DNA from: Bacteroidaceae bacterium
GTDB lineage: Bacteria; Bacteroidota; Bacteroidia; Bacteroidales; Muribaculaceae
Direction: 5' to 3'
DNA: 64,000 bases
Assembly: GCA_021768245.1 (NCBI GenBank)
Contig: JAETNO010000006.1
Coordinates: forward strand, 1-64,000
Shown here: one piece after another, positions 52,838 to 61,882 of the stretch
Position numbering within the stretch: position 1 is the stretch's first letter
Layout: every line of letters starts with the position of its first letter
The notes under the pieces: generated by a model
Told to the model about the DNA's origin: nothing
Databases searched by the model: none
The model's input: only the letters and a program-made list of their open reading frames with translations
Translations under genes and position numbers: made by a program

Positions 52838-54241
52838 ATGAAAAAGATAATAGGATTTATGCTTGTGGCTATGATGTCGGTATCGTGCGACAGCAAACTT
52901 GATATCACGCCCTCCGACAAGACCACACTCGACACAGTCTCTGACCTTGAGACGCTTCTCAATCAACCGTGGTGTATCTCGACCGGTGCAACAGATTTGG
53001 AAGTACTGTCCAATAATACCTATCCAACTAATTATAAGACAGTGGAAGCTATGTTGACAAATAAAAATACCGTCAACTATGCTCTCCTCGCCTGCGATGA
53101 ATCAGTGAAGCGTGCTCCACTTACCATCGGTGACCTTGGATTCAGATATAATCAGCTTTATAAATATATACAGTATGCCAACATTATCATATCAAAGGCT
53201 CCGGATGCGGCAGGTGATGAAAAACTCAGACAAAGGATAATTGCCGAGGCGCATGTCCTTCGTGCGTGGCTTCATTTTTTGCTTGTGAATATCTATGCCG
53301 GGCAATATGACGAGTCAACAGCAGAAAATGAAGGCGGAGTTCCGTATGTCGACAATACCAATGCACAGGAGTTGAAAGTTAAGCGCTCTGTGGCCTACGT
53401 CTATGAGCAGATGCTTAAAGACTGTTCTGACGAGTATATCGCTGCGATGCCTCAGAAACGGGTGGAGAATCCTTGGCGCGGAGGCGCTGATTTCGGTAAT
53501 GCTGTCAGGGCGTTGATTCTTTTCCAGATGAAACGCTATGGAGATGCTCTTGAATATGCACAGCGGGCTCTTGATGTGAACGATATTATAGAAGATCGGA
53601 ACAAATCTCTTTCAAGCGGTTCGTGGACCGTCGACTATATGGCGGAAAACAATTATCTCCTGATTCGTGGCAACAACAGCAACCTTGGGATTTATTCCGG
53701 TTTCCTTCTGACGCCTGAGGCCGCAGCTTTGATTGAGCCTAATGACCTCCTTCGTACTTTCGACGATGAGCATGGCGGTTGGAATATGAATCCAGGTTAT
53801 GGAACTGACGGTTCTTTCCAAAGCTCCGGAAGCGGTGTCCATATCACTGCTTATGGTATACGTACTGAAAATGTGATATATACTGCGGCTGAATGTTTGA
53901 TACGTACCGGTAGAATAAATGATGGCCTGAAGATGGTTGACCGAGTCCGAGCAAAGCGTATAGGCGGTTATGAGCCTTTTGCCGAACGTACAGATGTGTC
54001 GACTGAAGCACAGGCAATGAAACTTTTGCAGGATGCCAAAAGGGTGGAGATGTTTGCGACATGCTACAATTATCTTGACCTCAAACGGTGGAATAGCGAG
54101 GAAAACTATAGACGTACTATCACACGCGACCTTGGAGATGCCGGCACTGTCCAACTTCGTCCCGATTCTCCGTTATGGATTTTCCCATTTCCTGTCGAAT
54201 CCGCAATCCATAATCCAACTCTTACGCCTAACTATGAGTAG
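52838..54241 (+). CDS. SusD/RagB family surface lipoprotein
   Basis: 467 residues. Lipobox MSVSC with Cys near residue 17. N-terminal SusD marks: CDSKLDITPSDKTTLDTVSDLETLLNQP. TPR-like helices hold the motif HVLRAWLHFLLVNIYAGQYDE, and the C-terminus has AQAMKLLQDAKRVEMFATCYNYLDLKRWN, the usual end of RagB proteins. It binds ligand on the cell surface and closes over the SusC barrel. It starts 13 nt after susC. Confidence 0.93.
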   Translation: MKKIIGFMLVAMMSVSCDSKLDITPSDKTTLDTVSDLETLLNQPWCISTGATDLEVLSNNTYPTNYKTVEAMLTNKNTVNYALLACDESVKRAPLTIGDLGFRYNQLYKYIQYANIIISKAPDAAGDEKLRQRIIAEAHVLRAWLHFLLVNIYAGQYDESTAENEGGVPYVDNTNAQELKVKRSVAYVYEQMLKDCSDEYIAAMPQKRVENPWRGGADFGNAVRALILFQMKRYGDALEYAQRALDVNDIIEDRNKSLSSGSWTVDYMAENNYLLIRGNNSNLGIYSGFLLTPEAAALIEPNDLLRTFDDEHGGWNMNPGYGTDGSFQSSGSGVHITAYGIRTENVIYTAAECLIRTGRINDGLKMVDRVRAKRIGGYEPFAERTDVSTEAQAMKLLQDAKRVEMFATCYNYLDLKRWNSEENYRRTITRDLGDAGTVQLRPDSPLWIFPFPVESAIHNPTLTPNYE

Positions 54242-54320
54242 ACTTTTGATTCATACAGTTAATATCTATATCGTAATTTTAGACATAAGTTAAAAACTTT
54301 TAGTTGAGTCTGAAATAGTG

Positions 54321-54360
54321 AACCGGCCCTGTCGCGATTTGACAGAGCCGGTTTTGTTTC
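54321..54360 (+). terminator. Terminator after the SusD gene
   Basis: AACCGGC (54321-54327) and GCCGGTT (54347-54353) enclose a second pair CTGTC/GACAG, with TTGTTTC after it. Weak T run. Confidence 0.55.
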
Positions 54361-54445
54361 TAATATGTCAGTGATGTTTGGCAGTTATCCGATTTCTGTG
54401 ACATGGGAGTGTCAGTTATCCATGCGGTCAGTTTCGGATAGACTC

Positions 54446-57097
54446 TCAATCCTCAGAGTCGGCTTCGGGAGTAGCGGTGCCGTCTGATATCAGCTTCGAC
54501 TGGGTTCCGGCGGGGAGTTCCCGGTCGGCTTGGTGGAGTATGTCTGTGGTCAGTTCATCGGCGCCGTTGAGATATTTCACGTTGATGTCGTCGCCCGGGT
54601 TCAGTTCGGAGTCGATGATAAGCTCCGCAAGCTTGTCCTCAAGATATTTCTGTATCGCACGCTTGAGCGGACGGGCGCCATACTGGGCGTCATATCCCTT
54701 CTCGGCGATGAAATTCCGGGCTTCGTCGGAGATATTGAGCGTATAGCCAAGCTCCTTCACGCGCTTGTTGAAGCCGGCGAGCTCGATGTCGATAATCTTG
54801 AAGATTGCCTCTTTCGACAGCGGGTCAAACATGATTATGTCGTCGATACGGTTGAGGAATTCGGGGGCGAAAGCCTTGTTGAGGGCCTTGCGGAGCACCC
54901 CTGCGCTGTATTCCTTGTCGTCGGCGGGACGGGAGTTGAAACCGATGCCTCCGCCGAAATCCTTAAGCTGGCGGGAGCCGATGTTGGAGGTCATGATGAT
55001 TATCGTATTCTTGAAGTCCACGCGACGTCCTAATGAATCCGTGAGACGGCCCTCGTCCATGACCTGGAGCAGGAGGTTGAACACATCGGGGTGGGCTTTC
55101 TCGATTTCGTCGAGCAGCACGATGGAGTAGGGGTGGCGCCGCACCTTCTCCGTGAGCTGGCCCCCTTCCTCGTAGCCAACGTATCCGGGAGGTGCCCCGA
55201 CGAGTCTTGACACGGTGAATTTCTCCATATATTCGCTCATGTCGATGCGGATAAGTGTATCGGACGAGTCAAACATATATTCGGCCAGTTTCTTGGCAAG
55301 GTGAGTCTTGCCCACACCTGTCGGGCCAAGGAAGAGGAATGTGCCTATGGGTTTGTTGGGGTCTTTTAGCCCTATGCGGTTGCGGTGGATGGCCTTGACC
55401 ACTTTTTCTATGGCCGGGTCCTGGCCGATTATGAGGCTTTTGAGTGCAGGTGCCATCTCTTTCAGACGTTTTCCCTCGGCTTGAGCTATGCGCTGTACGG
55501 GGACGCCTGTCATCATGGCCACGACCTCTGCAACCTTGTCGGCATCGACGGTCTCGCGTAGCGAGTTGAGCTGCTCCTCCCATTTGGCTTTTGCATCCTC
55601 CAGCATGGCTTTCAGCTGCTGCTCGCGGTCGCGGTATGACGCCGCCTTTTCGAAGTTCTGGCTCTGTGCCGCACGCAGTTTCTGTGCCGACACCTCTTCT
55701 ATATGCTGCTCGAGCTCTTCGATTTCCTTTGGCACCGCGATATTAGTCACATGCACGCGGCTTCCTGCCTCGTCCATGGCGTCGATTGCCTTGTCGGGGA
55801 AATTGCGGTCTGAGATGTAGCGTTCAGTGAGCTGCACGCAGGCGTCAAGTGCCTCGGGAGTGTAGTTAACGTTGTGGTGCTCTTCGTATTTGTCCTTGAT
55901 GTTGTCGAGGATAATGCGTGTTTCCTCGGATGTGGTAGGTTCCACCATCACTTTCTGGAAACGGCGTTCGAGGGCACCGTCGTTCTCTATATTCTTGCGG
56001 TATTCGTCGAGTGTCGTTGCACCGATGCATTGGATTTCTCCTCTTGCGAGGGCGGGTTTCAGAAGGTTGGCTGCATCCATCGACCCTGCGGCGTTGCCCG
56101 CTCCCACGATGGTGTGGAGCTCGTCGATGAAAAGGATTATGTCCTTGTTTTTCGACAGCTCGTCGAGGATGGCCTTTATGCGTTCTTCAAACTGGCCACG
56201 GTATTTGGTGCCTGCGACGATTGACGCCATGTCGAGCGATACCACGCGCTTGCCGAAAAGTATACGCGACACTTTGCGCTGTACTATGCGCAGGGCAAGG
56301 CCCTCGACTATGGCCGACTTTCCTACGCCGGGCTCTCCAATAAGCACCGGGTTGTTCTTTTTGCGGCGGCTGAGAATCTGTGCCAGGCGTTCGATTTCCA
56401 CATCGCGCCCCACCACTGGGTCAAGTCGGTTTTCCTCTGCGGCAAGAGTCATGTCATTGCCATATTTGTCGAGCACGGGGGTATCGTTGCCTCTTCGCTG
56501 TGCGCTTTGGCTGCCTTGTCGCTGCCTTTCGGAGGGGCCTGCTTGCTGTGAACTGCGGGGTGTTGAGCGAGGCGGCATTTCGTCGTCCTCATCATCGTCG
56601 TCGGCGATATCGGCGTTCATGGGCATCGCCATGTCGGAGTTGGCCGCCACAAGACGGTAGAGGGCCTCGTAGGTGATGCCTGCACGGTGAAACGCGCTCA
56701 TGAATTCCGAGTTCTGTGCGTCGGAGTTGTGGAATATGGCAAGGAGCAGGTGGGTGGCGTCGACCTCGTTGCTCTTGAGCATGCGCGCCTCGAGCACACT
56801 GAGTTTGATTATGCGCCCGCTGAGGTCGCTGAGGCTCACCTCCGAAATCCCTACCGTGCCCTGATAGTCGGCTTCCGATGAAGCGTTGAAAAGGGCCTTG
56901 TCGAGATTCTCCCGCAGTTCATAGGCCGAAGCGCCCTTGGCTCCACGGTCTATAAGGCGTGCGGGCTCGCCTTCCATATCGGATAGCAACGACAGAAGCA
57001 GGTGTTCAGGCATGACATAGCGGTTGTTGTGCCGGGCTGCCTGCTTGGGTGAGTCGTTGATTATTTCCCTGAATTTTTGTGAATAAACGGTGTCCAT
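54446..57097 (-). CDS. clpC: Clp protease ATP-binding subunit, ClpC type
   Basis: 883 residues. Clp N-domain repeats (residues 1-150), then AAA+ domain 1 with Walker A GEPGVGKSAIVEG. The middle region carries a UVR-like motif (QNFEKAASYRDREQQLKAML), which marks ClpC rather than ClpB; the long ClpB coiled coil is absent. AAA+ domain 2 has GPTGVGKTHLAKKLAEYMF, followed by the Clp D2-small domain. It unfolds substrates for ClpP. An acidic/glutamine-rich linker (DDDDEDDEMPPRS, then SQQAGPSERQRQGSQSAQ) sits between N-domain and D1. Confidence 0.92.
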   Translation of the reverse strand: MDTVYSQKFREIINDSPKQAARHNNRYVMPEHLLLSLLSDMEGEPARLIDRGAKGASAYELRENLDKALFNASSEADYQGTVGISEVSLSDLSGRIIKLSVLEARMLKSNEVDATHLLLAIFHNSDAQNSEFMSAFHRAGITYEALYRLVAANSDMAMPMNADIADDDDEDDEMPPRSTPRSSQQAGPSERQRQGSQSAQRRGNDTPVLDKYGNDMTLAAEENRLDPVVGRDVEIERLAQILSRRKKNNPVLIGEPGVGKSAIVEGLALRIVQRKVSRILFGKRVVSLDMASIVAGTKYRGQFEERIKAILDELSKNKDIILFIDELHTIVGAGNAAGSMDAANLLKPALARGEIQCIGATTLDEYRKNIENDGALERRFQKVMVEPTTSEETRIILDNIKDKYEEHHNVNYTPEALDACVQLTERYISDRNFPDKAIDAMDEAGSRVHVTNIAVPKEIEELEQHIEEVSAQKLRAAQSQNFEKAASYRDREQQLKAMLEDAKAKWEEQLNSLRETVDADKVAEVVAMMTGVPVQRIAQAEGKRLKEMAPALKSLIIGQDPAIEKVVKAIHRNRIGLKDPNKPIGTFLFLGPTGVGKTHLAKKLAEYMFDSSDTLIRIDMSEYMEKFTVSRLVGAPPGYVGYEEGGQLTEKVRRHPYSIVLLDEIEKAHPDVFNLLLQVMDEGRLTDSLGRRVDFKNTIIIMTSNIGSRQLKDFGGGIGFNSRPADDKEYSAGVLRKALNKAFAPEFLNRIDDIIMFDPLSKEAIFKIIDIELAGFNKRVKELGYTLNISDEARNFIAEKGYDAQYGARPLKRAIQKYLEDKLAELIIDSELNPGDDINVKYLNGADELTTDILHQADRELPAGTQSKLISDGTATPEADSED

Positions 57098-57265
57098 CTT
57101 ATTTTACCTTTCTTGTTAAATGGTGGATTGTAGGGGGATTCAGCGGGGACATCGCGCTGCCTCCCTTGGCGTGTTGATGAATAACTTGGGAATAGACGCT
57201 GCAAAAATTGTGCCAAAGTCTGTCAATGATATTCTAATAACAACTAAAAAACATTTCTTGCTCTG

Positions 57266-57302
57266 CAAAGATAAGGTTTTTGCAAAATATTTCTTACCTT
57301 TG
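57266..57302. promoter_or_regulatory. Divergent -10 boxes for clpC and gyrA
   Basis: Minus-strand TATCTTTG at 57266-57273 faces clpC; plus-strand TACCTTTG at 57295-57302 faces gyrA. No consensus -33 box is found at the right distance for either. The clpC leader would be about 160 nt (57098-57260), in which I see no gene. Confidence 0.45.
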
Positions 57303-57327
57303 TGGGGAAAATTCTCATTTGAAATCT

Positions 57328-59964
57328 ATGATTGAAGAAGACCGCATAATTAAAATTAATATTGAAAACGAGATGAAGAGCGCCTACATCGACTACTCGA
57401 TGTCGGTCATTGTATCGCGTGCGCTACCCGACGTGCGCGACGGCCTGAAGCCGGTACACCGCCGCGTGCTCTTCGGAATGAACGAGATGGGCAACACATC
57501 CGATAAACCCCACAAGAAATCGGCCAATTGTGTCGGTGAGGTTATGGGTAAGTACCATCCACACGGTGACTCGTCAATTTATGGCACGGTAGTGCGTCTC
57601 GCCCAGCCATGGGCCATGCGCTACACCCTCGTTGACGGACATGGCAACTTCGGCTCGGTCGATGGCGACGGCGCGGCTGCCATGCGTTACACTGAAGTGC
57701 GTCTTCAGAAACTCGGTGAGGAAATGCTCGCTGACATCGACAGCGATACCGTAGATTTCCAGCCCAACTACGACAACTCACGTAAGGAACCCGTTGTGCT
57801 CCCTACGCGCTATCCCAACCTCCTTGTCAACGGAGCTTCCGGCATTGCCGTGGGTATGGCCACGAACATGCCGACCCACAACCTCGCGGAGTCAATCAAC
57901 GCCTGCGTGGCCTATATCGACGATCCTGAGATTGACATCGACGGGTTAATGAAATATATACCAGCCCCTGACTTCCCTACAGGCGGCACGATTTATGGTT
58001 ACAGCGGTGTCAAGGAGGCTTATGAGACAGGTCGCGGTCGCATCGTGATTCGTTCGAAAGCCGAAATCGAGGTTGAGGACAACCATGAGAATATTATAGT
58101 CACCGAAATTCCCTATAGTGTAAACAAGGCCGAACTCATCGCATATATCGCCCAGCTCGTCAACGACAAGAAGCTCGACGGCATTGCCGACATCAATGAT
58201 GAGAGTAACTATAAGGGCATGCGTATCGTCATAAAGCTCAAGAGCGATGCTAACGCAAGCGTAGTGCTCAACAAGCTCTATAAAATGACCCAGATGCAGG
58301 CCTCTTTCAGCGTCAACAACGTGGCCCTGGTAGGCGGTCGCCCGAAGACACTCAATCTAAAGGAGCTCATAGCCGAGTTTGTGGCCCACCGTCATGAGGT
58401 TGTTATCCGTCGCACCAAGTTTGAACTTAACCGCGCCCAGGAGCGTGCCCACATCCTTGAAGGCCTCATCATCGCATCTCAGAATATCGACGAGGTAATA
58501 AAGATTATCCGTGGCGCATCCGACACCCAGAGTGCACGCGACGCCTTGAAGGAGCGCTTCGGCCTTTCCGACCCTCAGACCGCAGCCATCGTGGAGATGC
58601 GTCTGCGACAGCTCACAGGATTGGAACAGGACAAACTCCGCAACGAGTATGAAGCCCTCGAAAAGGAAATCGCCCGTCTGGAGCAGATTCTGTCGGACGA
58701 TGCAACCTGCCGTGCTCTTATAAAGGATGAACTCATAGAAATCCGTGACAAATATGGCGATGCACGCCGTACGGACATCGATTATACCGCAGGCGATTTC
58801 AACGCTGAGGATTTCTATGCCGACGATGATATGATTATCACCGTTTCCCATCTCGGCTACATAAAGCGTACGCAACTCAGCGAGTTCCGCGCGCAGAACC
58901 GTGGCGGAGTAGGGGCAAAGGGCTCCGACACACGCAACGAGGATTTCATCGAGCACATCTATCCTGCCTCGATGCACAACTATATGCTTTTCTTCACTCA
59001 GAAAGGCCGTTGCTACTGGCTCAAGGTCTATGAAATCCCTGAAGGGGCTAAGAACTCGAAGGGCCGTGCAATACAGAATATGCTAAACATAGAGCCTGAC
59101 GACTCTGTCAAGGCGTTTATATGCACGAAGTCACTTGGAGATGCTGAGTTTGTCAACACTCATAACCTCGTCTTTGCTACCAAGAAGGGCGTTATTAAGA
59201 AGACCAAACTCGAGGCATATTCACGTCCACGTGCCCGTGGTGTCAACGCCATTATAATCCGTGAGGGAGATGAACTTCTCGCAGTGGAAATGACCGACGG
59301 CAACAGCGAAATCCTCCTTGCCAACCGAAACGGACGCGCTATCCGCTTCCCCGAAAGCAAAGTGCGTGAGATGGGCCGCATGTCGGCCGGTGTCCGGGGC
59401 ATGACTCTCGACGGCGATGAAGATGAAGTGGTCGGAATGATTTGCATGCCTTCCGGTACGTCAAACGATGTCATGGTGCTCAGCGAGCGTGGCTACGGTA
59501 AGCGTACACCGCTCGATTCTGAAATCACTGATGAGAATGGTGCCGTGGTTGAGAAGGTGCCTGTCTACCGTGTGACGAACCGTGGCGGTAAGGGTGTGCG
59601 TACGATGAATGTCACCGATAAAACCGGTCGTCTGGTAGCCATCGAGAGCGTGAATGACGGAAACGACCTTGTAATCATCAATAAGAGCGGTATCACACTC
59701 CGAATCCATGTTTCAGACATCAGGGTTCAGGGCCGTGCCACTCAGGGAGTCCGCATAATAAACCTTGAGAAGAGGAACGACACTATAGCCTCCGTCTGCT
59801 GCGTGGACACTGACCCCGAAGAGGAAGTGGAACAGGTGGAAGCCCAGGAGGTGGAACCCGACATGATGGCTGCTGACACCTTTGATGCCGATGAGGTTGA
59901 CGAAGAGGTGATTGACGATGAAATCGATGAAGAAGCCACCGATGATACCGACGACAATGAATAA
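57328..59964 (+). CDS. gyrA: DNA gyrase subunit A
   Basis: 878 residues from MIEEDRIIKI; an in-frame ATG at 57280 lies upstream of the -10 box and is not used. Breakage-reunion domain with catalytic Tyr121 in AAMRYTEVRL. The quinolone region is GDSSIYGTVVRLAQ: Ser82 equals E. coli Ser83, but the position of Asp87 is Gly86. The C-terminal beta-pinwheel carries a GyrA-box-like QNRGGVGAKG, so it is gyrase, not topoisomerase IV. The last 50 residues are very acidic. Works with GyrB to introduce negative supercoils. Confidence 0.95.
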   Translation: MIEEDRIIKINIENEMKSAYIDYSMSVIVSRALPDVRDGLKPVHRRVLFGMNEMGNTSDKPHKKSANCVGEVMGKYHPHGDSSIYGTVVRLAQPWAMRYTLVDGHGNFGSVDGDGAAAMRYTEVRLQKLGEEMLADIDSDTVDFQPNYDNSRKEPVVLPTRYPNLLVNGASGIAVGMATNMPTHNLAESINACVAYIDDPEIDIDGLMKYIPAPDFPTGGTIYGYSGVKEAYETGRGRIVIRSKAEIEVEDNHENIIVTEIPYSVNKAELIAYIAQLVNDKKLDGIADINDESNYKGMRIVIKLKSDANASVVLNKLYKMTQMQASFSVNNVALVGGRPKTLNLKELIAEFVAHRHEVVIRRTKFELNRAQERAHILEGLIIASQNIDEVIKIIRGASDTQSARDALKERFGLSDPQTAAIVEMRLRQLTGLEQDKLRNEYEALEKEIARLEQILSDDATCRALIKDELIEIRDKYGDARRTDIDYTAGDFNAEDFYADDDMIITVSHLGYIKRTQLSEFRAQNRGGVGAKGSDTRNEDFIEHIYPASMHNYMLFFTQKGRCYWLKVYEIPEGAKNSKGRAIQNMLNIEPDDSVKAFICTKSLGDAEFVNTHNLVFATKKGVIKKTKLEAYSRPRARGVNAIIIREGDELLAVEMTDGNSEILLANRNGRAIRFPESKVREMGRMSAGVRGMTLDGDEDEVVGMICMPSGTSNDVMVLSERGYGKRTPLDSEITDENGAVVEKVPVYRVTNRGGKGVRTMNVTDKTGRLVAIESVNDGNDLVIINKSGITLRIHVSDIRVQGRATQGVRIINLEKRNDTIASVCCVDTDPEEEVEQVEAQEVEPDMMAADTFDADEVDEEVIDDEIDEEATDDTDDNE

Positions 59965-59998
59965 TAATTAAAATACCTCTAAGTAATAATCAACTATT

Positions 59999-61225
59999 AT
60001 GAAAAAAATCTGCGTCTTAACAATCGGAATGTTCGCCGCCACATCAATGACCGCACAGGTTGCCGTGGTCAAGGAGGCTGAAAAGGCGTTCAAGAGCGCG
60101 GACAGCTATGCTGCCTATCAGAAGGCCGTGGAGACTATCACTCCCGCTTTCTCTAGTCCGGAAACAGACAAACAGGCCCAGACATACTGGATTCCCGGTA
60201 AGGCCGGTTTCAAACTCTACGACGACCTTTTTGCTAAGAAATCATTCGGCCAGGACGTGAATCTTGTCGACATGGGCAATGCGCTTCTCGACGGTTTCAA
60301 CTATGGAATGAAAGCTCTTGCGGTCGACACTGTTGTCGATGCCAAAGGCAAGGTGAAGACAAAATACTCAAAAGAGATTGCAGGCCAGATTGCAGGCCAT
60401 GAGAATGACTTCATAAATGCCGGTGCCGCCTTCTGGGATGCCCGTGATTTCAAGAAAGCTTACGAAGCTTTCACAGCCTACCTCGTGATTCCTGAAAATC
60501 CTGCACTCGGCAAACTCGCTCCTCAGGCACTTCCCGATTCTACGGTAGCTTCTATTGAATATAACCGTGCTCTCGCTGCATGGCAGGCCGAGATGCTTCC
60601 CCAGGCTGCAGAAGCTTTCGATAAAATCATGGTAATCGGCTATGATGATCCTCAGGCTTATGACTATGCCTATAGCGTGGCATACGGAATGAAGGATGAA
60701 CCCCGTAAGCTCCGTTATTCGCAGACAGCCCTTGAGAAGTTTGGCACGAAGGATCCTAAGTTCCTTCAGCGCGTGGTTAACTCCTATATTGAGGCTAAGG
60801 ATTTCGACAAAGCTACAAAAATGCTCAACGAAGCCATCGCTTCCGACCCCAACAATGCCGCTTACTATCTCTCGCTTGGCGTGCTGAAAGAGCAGCAGAA
60901 TGATTTCAAGGGTGCGAAAGAAGATTATAAGAAAGCTGTTGACCTTGATGCGACAAACACTTTCAATAACCTCTACTATGGCCGTATGCTCGTGCAGGAG
61001 TATGACGCTCTTGACCAGAAGGCCGCTAACATGTCGCAGGCTGAATACAATAAGTATAACTACGAGAACATGCGTCCTCTTCTTGTCGAGGCTACGAAAT
61101 ATCTCGAAAAAGCCTATGAACTTGACAATGAGCAGACCGATGCGCTCCGTTATCTCAAGAATATCTACTATGTCTTGAACGACGGTGACAATCTCAAACG
61201 CGTGGAAGCTCTTCTCGCCCAATAA
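59999..61225 (+). CDS. Exported TPR-repeat protein
   Basis: 408 residues. N-terminal signal peptide (MKKICVLTIGMFAATSMTAQ). Several TPR units are visible from residue 170 on, the clearest near residues 265-320 (YIEAKDFDKATKMLNEAIASDPNNAAYYLSLGVLKEQQNDFKGAKEDYKKAVDLDATN) as two tandem 34-residue units. It is likely a periplasmic or outer-membrane-associated scaffold. It follows gyrA by 34 nt and may share its transcript. Function unknown. Confidence 0.85.
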   Translation: MKKICVLTIGMFAATSMTAQVAVVKEAEKAFKSADSYAAYQKAVETITPAFSSPETDKQAQTYWIPGKAGFKLYDDLFAKKSFGQDVNLVDMGNALLDGFNYGMKALAVDTVVDAKGKVKTKYSKEIAGQIAGHENDFINAGAAFWDARDFKKAYEAFTAYLVIPENPALGKLAPQALPDSTVASIEYNRALAAWQAEMLPQAAEAFDKIMVIGYDDPQAYDYAYSVAYGMKDEPRKLRYSQTALEKFGTKDPKFLQRVVNSYIEAKDFDKATKMLNEAIASDPNNAAYYLSLGVLKEQQNDFKGAKEDYKKAVDLDATNTFNNLYYGRMLVQEYDALDQKAANMSQAEYNKYNYENMRPLLVEATKYLEKAYELDNEQTDALRYLKNIYYVLNDGDNLKRVEALLAQ

Positions 61226-61342
61226 ACACAGAAACTAACTTTCCCCGATAAATAAGCTGTGGCTTCCCCGATATCAGATTTAATGAAAATCGGAGGAGCC
61301 ACAGTTACATTTAATTTAGAATCAACTATCTTATCTTTCCGG

Positions 61343-61882
61343 ATGGACACTCTTGAACAATTTGATGCTGCATTGGCTGCGTGCAGAAAAGTATTTGTCG
61401 ATAAACTTTCCGATTATGGAGCTTCATGGCGCATCATGCGTCCCCGTTCCATAACTGACCAGCTTTATATAAAGGCCAAGCGCATACGCACTCTTGAAGA
61501 GGATGAAGCCATGATTGACGAGGGCATACTGGGTGAGTTTATGGCGATAGTCAATTATGGTATTATCGGTCTGATTCAGCTCCGTCTTGGATTTGCTGAT
61601 AAAGCTGATATCGATAACAGTGATGCTATTGCCCTATATGATGAGTTTGCCTCAAGCTCCCGTGCTCTTATGGCCGCAAAGACCCACGACTACGGTGATG
61701 CATGGCGTGGGATGAGGGTAAATTCATACACCGATTTTATCCTCACGAAAATCCAGCGGGTGAAGGAGATTGAAGGAAATGGCGGAAGGACTATGGTATC
61801 CGAGGGTATCGATTCCAACTATATGGACATAATAAACTATGCAATCTTCGCAATCATCAAACTCACGGAGCAGCAGGCTTGA
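61343..61882 (+). CDS. DUF1599 family protein
   Basis: 179 residues from ATG 61343 (MDTLEQFDAALAACRKVF); a longer frame from 61259 has no family support. The domain occurs twice: DKLSDYGASWRIMRPRSITDQLYIKAKRIR and AAKTHDYGDAWRGMRVNSYTDFILTKIQRVKEIE, each ending in a helix that places a Glu and Asn (MDIINYAIFAIIKL). DUF1599 resembles all-alpha nucleotide pyrophosphohydrolases, but no activity is proven. Its last 44 nt overlap the next gene in another frame, implying coupling. Confidence 0.85.
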   Translation: MDTLEQFDAALAACRKVFVDKLSDYGASWRIMRPRSITDQLYIKAKRIRTLEEDEAMIDEGILGEFMAIVNYGIIGLIQLRLGFADKADIDNSDAIALYDEFASSSRALMAAKTHDYGDAWRGMRVNSYTDFILTKIQRVKEIEGNGGRTMVSEGIDSNYMDIINYAIFAIIKLTEQQA

